Of a stretch of 64,000 bases of DNA, positions 22,869 to 34,557 are shown in pieces (the first letter of the stretch is position 1; every line of letters begins with the position of its first letter). The position numbers and the translations under genes were made by a program. Below the pieces are notes generated by a model. That model made no database searches. It had not been told where the DNA came from and saw nothing but the letters and a program-made list of their open reading frames with translations. Source of the DNA: Wyeomyia smithii (lineage: Eukaryota; Arthropoda; Insecta; Diptera; Culicidae). Location: assembly GCF_029784165.1 (NCBI RefSeq), contig NC_073696.1:80908220-80972219 (forward strand). Direction: 5' to 3'.

Positions 22869-24842
22869 TTTGTTCGCCTTTTTTTCTTGGCGACCGTGAA
22901 CAGAGCATTAATGCGTACACTAGAATAAATTTCATTGTCTTTCCTGTTATAATGTCTAATGGTGTTTTCCTCTAGTTTTGAGATATCAGTTTGAATACAA
23001 AGTAAACAGGAAAAAATTAAAAAATAGAATAATATAAAATATAACACTTGTTACCGTTATCGAAATGTTACAGCCTAGACTGGACAGGTATATCTCCCAG
23101 ACAGAGGACACTCTAAACTGAAATCAATTTTATGACACAGATAGACAATGACAAATATGAGTAAATATTCTGATGATTACAATATCATTCTGACCATCCA
23201 CAACGAGAAATAACATTGCCATATACCATAAATTGACGAGGCTCCTGCATGTTTTCTCAGGTGGTTCTTGAAAATAATTCATTTCCGTTTTTCACAGACA
23301 CTTCAGTAGCTTGTCACAGCTGAAGTGTTTACTGAGAAAAAGATACAATGTATTTTAATCGATTGGCAATTTAAATGCGTAAATTTCAAAACACAGTAAA
23401 TTAATCATGTAAACCAAGAAGAACGTTACATAAAAGAAGATAAATTATTTCTAAAACCACAAAGTCAGGATAGGTATAATTTTCTTTTCGTTGAAATTTT
23501 ATTTTTATTTAAAATTGAATGCACTAAAGATTCTGCAACGATCGAAGCAGATTTTTGTTTTCTTCATCGAATCCACATTAATACCGAAACGAAACCGCTA
23601 TAAAACAGGTCTTTTTTGTTGTACGCGGAAATGCACTCACATCCTCTTGCTGCTACGAAACTGTTAATGATCGGCGTATTTTCTGCTGGATCCTGAACAA
23701 GGAAACAAAACGATAAACCGTTCAGTCCCCGACGCCAACGCGGGTGGGGGTTCCGGTTTTAATCTGCATATCAGCTGTCTACCGAAACCGGTTTGACTGT
23801 AAGCATCCAGAATAATAATAAACTCTGTATACGGAAGATATACAGTGACGAGGAATTATTGTTTACGAAAACAAAGATGAACAAATTAATTGATAGATTA
23901 AATCATTTTTAGATTTAATGACCAAAAAAATCGTTGCTATCACGTCTGACTCCAGACGACAGCAAACATGTGCAAACACTGAAAATAGGTTGTACCAAAT
24001 TGTGTTATGCCCATACCTTTATTAGATTTATTTTCAATTTCACCAAGGGCCACAGAAAATAATTTTATCACGTAGATCAATGCTCTGTTGCGCTTGGCCT
24101 CTGCATTCGCTTCCTGCTACATTTGCATCTAGTTTGCTACATGTAGTCGGTACTCCGGTATCTCTAACTCAGCAGGGATTAGTATTTATGCTTCGCCGAT
24201 GGTTGCCTATGCTGTACAGAGATACGTGGACCCTACCTACCTACGAGGGGGAGCAGCTCGGAAACTGCATATTATTTGCCCTTTTCCTGAAGCTGAAGTG
24301 AACAGAGTTAGTGATGCTGTGCATTTGGCTCTAATTATACAATACCGTAGGGTGGCCGTGCTAAACAACACTTAATATATTTACTACAACTACATATTAA
24401 CTACAAACAGAATTTTGCGATCACCCTAACAAAGGCTGCTCCTCTACACTGGGTTTGTTGCTTCAGCTTTTTCGATCTGATTAATGGCGTCAATTTGCGT
24501 ATGAACGATGGCGCTGGCTGCACTAAATCTGGGCAGCTTGCACGAAACTGCACTTTTTCAATAACGCTTACCATACCGGATCGAATACCACACTTACTGG
24601 AAAGTGGGTCTTTGCGAATGGAAAGTTTACTGCAATATATCTAAACGTAATCCATTTCCAGTTCATATTTGGCTGTTGGGCAGAATGAAGCAAAAAAAAA
24701 TTGAGTTCATTGAAAATGTCACGTTTTTCCCCTTCGAAGCGATATTTTTCGCAAAGGTTTTCCAACATCTCAATTGACAAAAAAAATGCATATAGCAGTT
24801 TGGACCATATTTGGCTAACTTCCACTAAAACCAAAAAGCAAT
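22869..24842. other. Intergenic, no gene seen
   Basis: AT-rich with two GC-balanced islands (23690-23800 and 24080-24280). ORFs here are short and unrecognised. An inverted ACACTTCAGTAGC...GCTGAAGTGT hairpin lies at about 23298-23331. Confidence 0.45.
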
Positions 24843-24908
24843 AAGTAAGTTAGTAAGTAAGTAAGTAAGTAAGTAAGTATGTAAGTAAGTAAGTAGGTAG
24901 GTAAGTAA
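24843..24908. repeat. (GTAA)n microsatellite
   Basis: About fifteen GTAA units with a few GTAT/GTAG variants, just upstream of the mariner relic. Confidence 0.95.
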
Positions 24909-25036
24909 AATATAATCTTTATTTTCACCTTAATATTTTTTGTACTAGGTGCGTAATGAACAGAGACATGGCGAACAAACCGCTTTGACACGTTAGTGAT
25001 TTTATTGTAGCGTTATATACTTCTAGTTGTGTAAAA

Positions 25037-25345
25037 ATGTCGGATTTTGTGCCAAATAATCGTCAATTGCGGGAAGAGTTACTTCGCTCATTTCAAACAA
25101 AGAAAATGGTGACTGAAGCGCATCGAGAGTTAAAAGAAGAAAGCACTAAGTAAAACAACGTGCTGTAATTTTTTCGTCACTTTAAAGATGGGAATTTGGA
25201 TGTTGACGACGTGAAGAAGGGCGAAAAACATTCGAAGAATTGAAGAAGTTATTCGACGAGTTTCCATGTCTAACGCAGGCACAGCCTACTTAGGTATTGG
25301 GAGTTACCCACCAAATCATTTTCAAGCGATTGCATGCCTTTTCAA
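25037..25345 (+). pseudogene. mariner transposase N-terminal relic
   Basis: Starts MSDFVPNNRQLREELLRSFQ and continues with an AHRELKEE segment, then a W/F-rich FFRHFKDGNLDVDDVK stretch and a ...GVTHQ-like segment, in three frames. This is the order seen in the paired helix-turn-helix DNA-binding region of mariner transposases. The DDD catalytic domain is absent. A terminus-like CTAGGTGCGTAATGAA lies upstream at 24945-24960. Stops and shifts make it inactive. Confidence 0.7.
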
Positions 25346-28300
25346 AATAAAGAGCTCAGAAATATGACTGATTGTTTTATTCCGACGCTTAGCGAAAGTT
25401 GCATTATAACAAAGACACATCCGCTATCGAGTTTTCGGATTTTACCAAAAATTGCGCAAATTTTACACAAAATTTCTATGGCTCCGCACCATTCAATGTA
25501 TGCGTGCGTATTCATTAAGCAATCGAGACAATACTTGGACATTCATCATTCACAAACTAGTTTATAAACTTATCATAAATGTACTGCATAGTCACCACTA
25601 TTACCTTTTGTCCCGAACGAACTGAACTGGCAAAGACACTGTTGCAATATATGCGAAGAGTCGCATCAAATCGAATTCGTTTGACAATGCATCTTTTATT
25701 CATTTCTATGTGCTCCAGTTTACATCGGCCATATTCAACCGATCTATACAAATGGCTGCTGGTTTTTGCATATTTGACTGCATTGCACTTACGAAAAAAC
25801 AAACGACTGAGTTTCGCTCTCTCTCTCTATTCTCAAACCTCAACCACGACTAAATAGAATGTATTAGGTACGTATTAATATGGGCACATGAAACTTGCAA
25901 ATGGTGTGCCGTGAACAGACGGACGCTACTGTCGAGTTTAATGTAATTGTACGTACAGAGAAACTAGCAACCATTAACGAAATCAGCGGCGCTTCAATGA
26001 AACGAAGATTCACAATAGATAAACTGGCAAATTCAGTATTGGCTATTGTTATTTAAATAGCGTCTATGGTAAATGCTAGAGTTAACGTATGCTCTGAACG
26101 AGCTGCTTAACACGCAAAACTGGCTTTGTTGGGTCTCGACTATCTGCCCTTTGGCATACCCCCCCGCACTTGGAACCAGAGACCTTTGGTGTTTCCGGAG
26201 AATAGAAAGCACTAGTGATCCAAACGGGGGTAACAATTGTTCGGTTTTAAATTTCCATCCATTTAGACGGGATACAAAAATACAATACGCAACGTAAAAT
26301 GCTCGGACGTTTGGACCCATCTTGTAACCGAATAGCTAACAGAAAATAGCGCTGTGACGATTACTGAATGCATTTTTTACAGGGATTTGCGATCAAAAAG
26401 CCTATGAATTCAGACGACTAATAGCAACAGGGTTTCTTACCGTAAAGGCTTTCGTGAAATATGGGTGACTGTGTACTTTTCAAATTGTAGTAAAAAGTTT
26501 ATAATAGATATTGTAAGCAAACTTTTATCTTGTGTGATTACTCCATTTGTAAAAAAACTTTGTCATATGATGGATTTATGTTATAAGCCAGGATCCTCTT
26601 ATTAAGCAATGAATTCTGTAATACTATTCACCAATAAATTCTGCCTAATAATGTGGGGTTCTACAAATGCTTCAATTCACTAAAGGCGTCGAAGAATAAC
26701 TGATAATGATAAACAAAATTTGAACTCCAGGATGAATTGAAAAATCTTGAATTGGTCATTAACACCTTTGAGCAGTCACATTATGCCATGAAATCCCTCG
26801 ACGGCTCATTGAGCTTACTAACGTGGTTAGTAATTTGCATATCATCAATATTGCATGTACACAATGTAACAATGGCATATCATTAAAAAGCTTGGAGAAT
26901 AATATTTATTCATAAGATAGTAACAAACGGATTGAAGCAGCCCATCATAATCGAAATTGATGTTTCTAGATATAAAGACTATGTCTGACTACTTTTTAAA
27001 CAACTTTGCTTAGGGAACACTTACAAATAACGTAGCATTCGAGGAAGGAGGGCGGTGGGGGATTTGCAGTTTTGTGACGGAATGTACCGAAGGGAAGGGT
27101 AGGGGATCAAGCCAAGCTACGTAGCAAACATGAAACTAAGAAACAAATTTGGATTTGTTCTAATTGTTTTTTTTTATTACTGTTTTGTCTACTTAGGGCC
27201 ATTTTTAATACTTTCTTGTCTTGTTTATTTATTATACAATGTATGTTTTTGACCAGAATCAGCTGAAATTGTACAAAGAACTGACAAAATGTTGCCTAGG
27301 AGTAGCAAGCCATTTTCAGCGTACAATTCCTGGAGATCTTTCTTTTCACTGGTCAATAACGTAGTTGGCCACGGTGACACTCCAATAAGCCATATGGACG
27401 GTTGCCATACGTACGATAGCCATAAGCGACGTTGGCCATAATCTTTTTTCGTATATGGATGTTAGCCAAAACATACGATAGCCATAATGTATAAATGCCA
27501 TAAATCTTTCACTTTAATCAAAAGAATAATACATTGTTTTACCGTTCAATATACGTTTGCCATAAAGTATTCATAGTTAGTAACCCAACAAATAATTTTG
27601 TTGATTTACAGCTTATTAGGCTATTATTAAACGGATTTCGATTGAAATAAAGCTTAACAAGCTGTTACTCAACAAAGCTGTTATTTGAGATGACATGTAT
27701 CATTTAATTTTATTCTGCAAAACACGGGTGAAAGTTTTTTGTATACATTATTTTTTTTTTTTCATTTTCAAAATGTCTAACTTAGTATTCCTCTACGATG
27801 CGATATAGCAATGCGACAATAAAATCGCTGATACAGTGACTACAATTGGTAAACAAATGCAATGTTTAACAATTCAAAATTATATGAGAGGACATGACAA
27901 GAGATATAGTACATAAGTTCTTTAAGTGATGAATGTTACCAGCACAAAATATTTTTAATATTGAAAACTTAACTTACAGTAAAAGAATATTTTTTGTTTG
28001 TACATTAATTAATTATTTTATTTAACCTAATTTTAATTTTGGAAATTTTCGACAACCCAGAGCTTGTTTTTTTATGTCGTGTACAACGATCAATTTTTGA
28101 CGAACTTGTCAATCAAATTATGCTGATGTATGAATTTATGTAGATTTTTAGTCAGGTGGAAAAAACATCCAGAGTCCTGTGAACTTATAAATAAATATTT
28201 AATGGCCTCAATGAGAGCTTTAAGAGTCTTTAGCCACATCTTCGATTTTTCACCTGTACTAAACTGCTGTTTTTGATGTCATCCCAAGTTTGAAAGCGAC

Positions 28301-28984
28301 CACTTACTTAACTAAAGAACCTTTCAATGGTAGCAGATCGTACTCTTTCTAAAATCCCATTTTTTAACCAATTTATAAAACTACTGGTGGAATGTTGTTT
28401 AAATTGACGTCTTTGCATTTAAAAACATATATTTAAAAATTATTATTTTGTGGTCTGCTTTTGTGCCCATAAAGCAAGCTAATTTTTATAACTAACAACT
28501 GCAACGATTTTATTTCTGAATTTGTTGATAAATTTGTTTGCTTGCGTTTCTACATTAGTGAACCTGTGTAGAGACACCTAAAAGATTTATGAATTTATTG
28601 AAGCAGCTTCTTTCTGGTTGTAAGCAGCTTGTTCAAAGAAACTGAATGTTTTTTTTTTTCTATTTACCAGTTTATTCTAAAAAGGAAGCTAAAAATTCAT
28701 GTTGATAACACTAACAACTTGATGGAATAGAATAAATTTTGTCTGTGATGCATTAGGAGAAATACTCCCTCTCTAGAATTATAAGGACAAAAGTAATGGA
28801 AAAAATAATTATGGCCACAGAAGAGCAAAAATTATCCAGGCCAGTTTGTACAGTTTCTTGGCGTTCTTTTTAACAATCGCGACAAACGAAACAATGAAAA
28901 GTAAGTGTAAATAAAATGCTTTCTAATTAGATAGTTAGTTCTACGTCACCGCTTCATACTATCTCTACGGCTGCATACCATAAC
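25346..28984. other. AT-rich intergenic, no gene seen
   Basis: No coding region or repeat terminus supported. Notable pieces: a TACGTAG-bounded G-rich block at about 27030-27120, similar to common mosquito dispersed repeats; and a cluster of GCCATA words at 27389-27564. Confidence 0.45.
27389..27564. repeat. Clustered GCCATA words
   Basis: Seven GCCATA occurrences in about 175 bp (27389, 27404, 27419, 27435, 27481, 27497, 27559), two inside a longer TACGATAGCCATAA. Spacing is irregular. Origin unknown; possibly an eroded minisatellite or transposon subterminal region. Confidence 0.6.
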
Positions 28985-28994
28985 GTCAGTCCTT

Positions 28995-29095
28995 TGCGAT
29001 GTCCCGCTTTTCAACAAAATAGAGAAATGCGTCCCGCAAATTGTCCCGCGTTCATCCAAAATGTCCCTCGTTCCCTTGAGATATCCCGCGGTTTG
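28995..29095. repeat. TGTCCCGC-type repeats
   Basis: Five words matching (T)GTCCCGC/TCCCTCG, about 13-30 bp apart in 100 bp (28998 to 29090). Probably part of a transposon subterminal region or an old tandem repeat; no partner end was found. Confidence 0.45.
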
Positions 29096-29239
29096 AATAA
29101 ATTGTATCACCAGATTTCACATATCTTTACTGGTACGATGTGCCTCTTCGATAGGTATCAATCCACTTAATAATACCCTCTTTCTTAATTTTGGAACTAA
29201 TATTATTTTTCGAACTAAATTTCTATTTTTAACAACGGC

Positions 29240-29402
29240 TTTTATCCGTTAACATTCAAGTTCATTAAGCAGACAGTGTGTGAAGTAGGGAAAGCGAAAA
29301 ATAAGCGAACTGGAAATATGATACAGATTTGGAAAAGAATACCGCATCCTGACGGGACTTGAACCCGCAATCTTCCTGTTGCCGGCATGGTGTTTTGACC
29401 AG
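29240..29402 (-). mobile_element. tRNA-derived SINE of a second family
   Basis: On the minus strand the interval 29402-29338 has a tRNA-like head: TGGTCAAAACACC (A-box-like), then a T-arm CGGGTTCAAGTCCCG with perfect stem, then GGATGCGG. The tail runs to about 29240 without a clear end. It sits head to head with SINE copy 2. Confidence 0.55.
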
Positions 29403-29429
29403 ACTGTTTTCTGTTTTTTTTTCAGCCAC

Positions 29430-29634
29430 CTCAGCTGGTCTCGAGGTACGATGCTGGCCTAACAAACCAGTCGTCGTAGGTTCGTGTCTTGACTCGGGAG
29501 AGACTGTTAGTGTCAGTAGGATCGTAGCGCTAGGCCCGCAATTGTCCTGTACACTTAACGGTTGGCTGCGAAGTCTGTGTATAGTAAACAGAAGGTCAAG
29601 TTCCGAATCGGAATGTAGCACCAAGGCTTTGCTT
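29430..29634 (+). mobile_element. tRNA-derived SINE, copy 2
   Basis: Same family as 13816-14025. The tRNA-like head has loop CTAACAA within CTGGC/ACCAG and a B-box-like GGTTCGTGTC, followed by the shared GATCGTAGCGCTAGGCCCGC body and a GCTTTGCTT end. Possible short target duplication around TCTGTTTT on each side. Confidence 0.85.
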
Positions 29635-30089
29635 GAATTCTCTGTTTTAGGTAAGTTTCCAGCCAGCCACAGAGGCTATGTGGAGGAGAGCTATGTTGTG
29701 GTCGATACGATCAAAAACAGCCTGTAGATCGTATCAATTTTTCTCATTATCTAATAGTTCTTGTGTTATGTAGAAATTTGTGTTTCATTGGTAAGGAACC
29801 TCTCCCTTCTAGAGAAGTGTTTCATTCATATGGAAGCCTTCCCTACCAGATGAGGGAGAACCCTCAAACCAGCATAGAAACCTTTTTCGACTCCCAAAAC
29901 TTCTACCTACAAATTTTCACGCCGATCCGCTGATCCGTTCTTAAGTTAAATCGTGATTGACGGACTCCAACATATTTTTATTACATAGGGTAACTGACGG
30001 CTTCGTCAGGTGATATGTATTGTGGGCAGGATTCAGTTTGCCAAGCTCTACTGTTTTTATTCCACTCAGAAACTCAATGTATGTTAACA
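29635..30089. other. Intergenic, no gene seen
   Basis: No coding region, repeat end or RNA gene recognised. Confidence 0.5.
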
Positions 30090-30091
30090 TA

Positions 30092-30966
30092 CACTACCCG
30101 TCATAAGTTTGGAATCGCTTTACTGAGTATTGCAACACCCAGCTTGAATATTGCAACACCTGCCGAAAAGTTTAGCATCACCTGGAATAAGCGGATATCT
30201 CGTGTTTTTGACAACCTAGAAAGTTGCGGTTTTCAGCAAACTTGTTCAGAAAGTCAAAGGCTATTGTATGGTGACCAATTCGGTGTGAAATTTCACCGCT
30301 ATGTGGCGCTAGTGGGCACGCAATTCGTCGTATTTTGAACTTAACTAATCTCACGATTCCGACCCGCTAGAAAGTTACGGTGTTCAGCAAACTTTTTCAG
30401 GATGCTAAAGGCTTCTACATGCTAGACAATTTAGTACTGAATCACACACAAGCTTACGTATTGTCTGTGGTGATCAAATTGTCAACATTCAAATTGGTTT
30501 CACTTCGTCATGTGTAAGCAATAAGTGTGAATGTAGTGATTTTTGAGCTAAACTAAGTTCGAAACGCTCAAAACTACATGCACACTAGCGCTGCGTTGCG
30601 GCTGAATTCCACACAATACTGTTCGCCAATTACAAGCCCTTGACTTCTTGAGTAACTTTGCTGAGAATCGTACCTCTCTAAATGGTGGGATTATTGAGCT
30701 AAATAGCGTTCAAAACACCCAAAACTTCATGCACACTAGCGCTGCGTTGTGGCTGAATTCCGAACTAAATTCTCCTCCAATGAAAAGTTCTTGACCTCCT
30801 GAGCAACTATGCTGAAGACCACAACTCGCTAGGTTTTCAGAATCAAGAGATAGAGTTACATTGATCTGCCCATATCAAGTGATGCTAAACTTTTCGGGGT
30901 GTTGCAATATTCAAACTGGGTGTTGCAATACTCAGTAAAGCGATTCCAAACTTATGACGGGTAGTG
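30092..30966. mobile_element. Non-autonomous Tc1/mariner-type element (875 bp)
   Basis: Long inverted termini beginning CACTACCCGTCATAAGTTTG, about 100 bp each, flanked by TA at 30090-30091 and 30967-30968. The CATAAGTTTGGAATC terminus resembles Tc1-like ends. Inside are diverged direct copies of a ~160-190-bp module that includes GCACACTAGCGCTGCGTTG (30582 and 30733). No transposase frame. Confidence 0.85.
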
Positions 30967-30968
30967 TA

Positions 30969-32839
30969 CCTTGAACATTGAAGTTTTTCTGTTCGCATGA
31001 ATGAATCACTCCATTAAAAACTCAAACATATTTATTGTTTTCTGACAAAAATTAAACTGCCACTTTCACATATCTAGATATTTCACCCGGCCGAAAAAAA
31101 ACTTTCACGAATCACATCTTCGCCGCTAGCGATATTGGGTTACGATTTTCTCGAGAAATATACACTCGTTCACCCTCAAATAACCTTAGTTCCGTCACAC
31201 TCGCGAAAGCAAATAACTCATGCACTTTGAACACTTTCGATTAATGGAGGATAACCATGTTTTGATGTTTATTGAATTGCAAAAACTCTTATTGCTATTT
31301 GCATATTCCTACACAAAGAAATTACTTTATAAATCAAATAGATATAGTAATCAGATTTAGAATACAAACATATTTTGCGGTAAATATGGAGCCACTGCAC
31401 ACGCTGCGCACTGCGCAAATATCTCGATCCCTTTTGTTTTAAAACCGTAAACGACAACATGTATCAATCCCTCGACAATCGTATGTACAGTAGCGCTCAA
31501 ATACATATACAAAAATACAAATATTACATCACTAGTATTAATTTCCACATACAACTAATGGCGTCAGAGTTCTACTTTACTTTGAATAGCGGAATAACGA
31601 AGAACGTTTATTTACAATTCATAGCAATGAAACTAGAAGAAACGAGTATAGTTTTACAGGCTTTCTTTCTCTCTCTCTGCTACTGACGAACTAAACCAAA
31701 TTCTGACTACAATGGAAATGGCTTGACCAAAAAGGAACTGTAAGAGTGGCTTTTTTAAAATTAAATTTAGAAGCTCCGTTGAACTTTTTGTGTCTTTTCT
31801 TAATTTTTCCAACAAGATAAAAAGTAGGAAAGTATGCTAGAAAAATAATAAATGAAATTATACAGCTTACTAAAGAAGAATGACAGTTTAAAACATAACA
31901 AACGACATAGACAGACGAGAATTGGTTATTTACCCTAGATTTCACATATGATAAGTTCACTTTTGAACAGTAAGCTGAGCGGTGTTTGTTGTTATACACG
32001 TTTCAGCACAAAAACACTTAAATAAGGAGAAATGGAAAAAAATGTACCATTTCTAGGTCCGAGAACTAAGTGGAACCATCTCTATTGAGTCTTCCGCTAA
32101 TGTATATTCGTGGATTTCGTTCATTTTTGCACAAAAAATCAGCGGCGATCGTAGTTACAACCCAAAATCACGCAAATATAGGGTGAAAAAGGGCAAGATC
32201 TCGTGCACTGCACTGGATGAAACCATCACCAATCGATTTGTTGATTAATATTACATAAGAAATGCTATATTCCAGGTTACCAGCTCAGCGGTGTTTATTT
32301 AGTGGAAATTTAGGCCCTTTTTTCCAGTGTGCGATGTCTAATACAATTTTTCTAATATTTCAAATTGATGTTATGGGTAGCTTGACAGGTTTTTGGTTAT
32401 CTAGCCGGGTTTTGTCATTAGTCTAGGAGTTTCTTAAATAATTGTTTCACATGCGGACTTAATAACTCTTGATGAATATGAATCATTTTCAGTTGAATGC
32501 CCAAATAACAGTGAATAATGCGTATAAATAACCGGATGAATTTTTTTTCTCCTCAAGTCCTTTCGTGACTATTCTATTCTCTGGAATATGTGTGTTTAGA
32601 CTCTTGAGTTGCGGGAGGTAAAGAACAATATTTTAATGGGTACTGACTAAATGAAAGAAAGTGTTAACTGATCGATACATCTTCATGAATCCGGTGAAAA
32701 CATCATTAACTCATTAACAATTGAAAAGACATTAGGTTTGTTCAAAACATTTCGCATTTAACTATGACTGTCGATTTGTTCATACAATCTACGTTACTGG
32801 GATCAGCATCAGTTAATTCTGTGGCAAAAAGCATCGCTA
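30969..32839. other. AT-rich intergenic, no gene seen
   Basis: Unrecognised ORFs only. The end (about 32715-32839) resembles the block at 41890-41990 and may be the 5' region of the adjacent Tc1-like element. Confidence 0.45.
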
Positions 32840-32889
32840 CTGGCTGTTAGGGACGGCCCATCACTTACATGGCATTTCGTAAACAATGC

Positions 32890-33320
32890 TCAAAATGTCG
32901 ACGAACGAAAAAGACATGCGCGAAAAAAACTTAAGGTGTCCAAAACCACCAGATTTGCTGAACGTTTGAGTGTCGAAGGGAAACCAAGAAGAGACAAAAA
33001 TATGGGTCATTGGATTTGATAGTTCTATGGGCAGAAAGGCGAAGATTTCGGAGAGGAATCCGACCTTCTCTATCCGAGCGGGGACTCGAAAAGTAAAAAT
33101 GGCGAAAGGATTCGTTCGGAAATAAAAGAAGCGTTTCGCCTTGGAATCCTACAAAGTTAAGAAAGTCCCTAACCGCGATGACAAACAGAATTTGACGACT
33201 AAACACGAGCTCTAAAATTTCAATGCAATTTTCGACAAAATTTTCATACGTCGTAGTGGACGATGAAACATATGTCGTGAGGACTTCAAACAACTTCCAG
33301 AACTGTCTAATTACACAATC
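32890..33320 (+). pseudogene. ITmDD37E-like transposase, N-terminal half
   Basis: In shifting frames: a SKTTRFAERLSVEGKPRRDK-like helix region, then NPTFSIR..., VKKVPNRDDKQN and finally VVDDETYV, which contains the first catalytic Asp of the mosquito ITmDD37E family. At least three stops or frameshifts. The segment ends shortly after the catalytic Asp. Confidence 0.68.
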
Positions 33321-33695
33321 AGGCACAGGGCTCTACATTTTCGAAACAAAACAATGAAACTGATATACTCGCGCTGTCATTTCGATTCGAACAGTTTCAT
33401 TCTCACTTGATTCCTTTCGGCTACTGTCAACGAATCACTTCATTCTCTCTTTCCCTCTTTCTCCTTTCGGATCATTTCAAATCAAACAAATGACTATTTC
33501 AATCGACGGAGAAAGTGACGGAGAGAGAGACTTTTTCCTTTCCTTCGCGTCTTAATTGAAATTAACACCGCATCGCGTCGTTTGATGGTAGTTTTCTAAT
33601 AGGTACTGCAAGCCGTAGTTAGAACGGCAATGGCATCCAATAAATACGTTACGCAAGTTCCGATCAATATTTCCTCCCTCTTTCCTATTAAAGTA

Positions 33696-33918
33696 ATTTC
33701 TCAGCTGGTCTCGAGGTACGATGCTGGCCTAAGAAGCCAGTCGTCGTATGTTCGAGTCCCGGCTCGGGAGAGACTGTTATTGTCAGTAGGATCGTAGCGC
33801 TAGCCCCGCAATTGTCCTGTACACTTAACAGTCAGCTGCGAAGTCTGTGTATAGTAAAACAGAAGGTCGAGTTCCGATACGGAATGTAGCACCAAGGCTT
33901 TGCTTTACTTTGCTTTGC
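33696..33918 (+). mobile_element. tRNA-derived SINE, copy 3
   Basis: Third member of the 13816 family, inside the Tc1-like relic. The head has loop CTAAGAA between CTGGC and GCCAG. The tail carries repeated CTTTG units (GCTTTGCTTTACTTTGCTTT). Target duplication TTCCTATTAAAGTA / TTCCTATAGAAGTA (33682-33695, 33919-33932), 12 of 14 matching. Confidence 0.88.
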
Positions 33919-33954
33919 TTCCTATAGAAGTACTGTATGGAAGCCTTCTGTCTC

Positions 33955-34215
33955 CGTCAGCGCTCATTGTCATTTTCAATTGAGAATGGTCATTTGAGAA
34001 TGATGGTAGTAATCTCCGCTTTCAATTGAAAAGCGTTTGTATCAACTTCAAGCCCTTCAGTTGTCAGAATCACAGCAAGAGCTTTCTGGGAGACTGGGTG
34101 TCATGTGACTCACGAAGTGCTCGAAAATGATACAAAAGCTTTTCAATTGAAAGCGACGGGTCAAAGCGTCACCATAACCTGATAATTGTCAAATGAAAAT
34201 GACTTTGTCAGGCTC
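33955..34215. mobile_element. Probable foldback MITE
   Basis: Imperfect inverted arms. GCTTTCAATTGAAAAGC and the adjoining TTTGTATCA pair with the inverse near 34130-34160, and outer TGTCATTTTCAATTGAGAAT pairs with the inverse near 34185-34210. The loop is about 90 bp. Ends and duplication not resolved. It separates the two transposase halves together with the SINE. Confidence 0.5.
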
Positions 34216-34239
34216 TGATCAGGCACAATCAACCAGGAG

Positions 34240-34557
34240 AGTTACCAGAAGGAGTGTCTAAAAAAACGATTGCTGCCTTTTTTTGAAGAGCCATGATGTT
34301 AATCCTTCGTTTTGACGTGATTTGGAATCGTCCCACTATGCGAACACCGTGATCGAGCGGTACAAAGCCAATAATGTCAATATTGTATCAAAAACCAACA
34401 CTCCCCCCAACTGTCCACGAAATGTTGGGCTCTGGTGAAGCGGACGCTTTCTGGAAAGAAGTAAGATGTCAAAGTTAACAAACATTTTCATCAAATCTGA
34501 ACCAGAGCTGCCAGCAAGATCACCAATGAAACTGCACAAAACCTAATGGATGGAGCG
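34240..34557 (+). pseudogene. ITmDD37E-like transposase, C-terminal half
   Basis: Reads HYANTVIERYKANNVNIVSK then TPPNCP, the region just before the third catalytic residue in Tc1-like transposases. The following RPIE motif is missing (RNVGLW instead), so the catalytic Glu is lost. KMSKLTNIF continues the C-terminal helix. Broken by a frameshift at a T run near 34280 and by stops. Confidence 0.65.

Larger units (their letters stand above)
32840..34557 (+). mobile_element. ITmDD37E-like Tc1/mariner transposon relic, interrupted
   Basis: Two halves of one transposase lie in the same orientation: the N-terminal half at 32890-33320 and the C-terminal half at 34240-34557. They are separated by a SINE (33696-33918), a foldback MITE (about 33955-34215) and unassigned sequence. 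Terminal repeats could not be placed. Confidence 0.68.

Noticed and set aside
29265..29624. 119-codon minus-strand ORF
   Set aside because: Runs across two opposed SINEs and is explained by their sequence.
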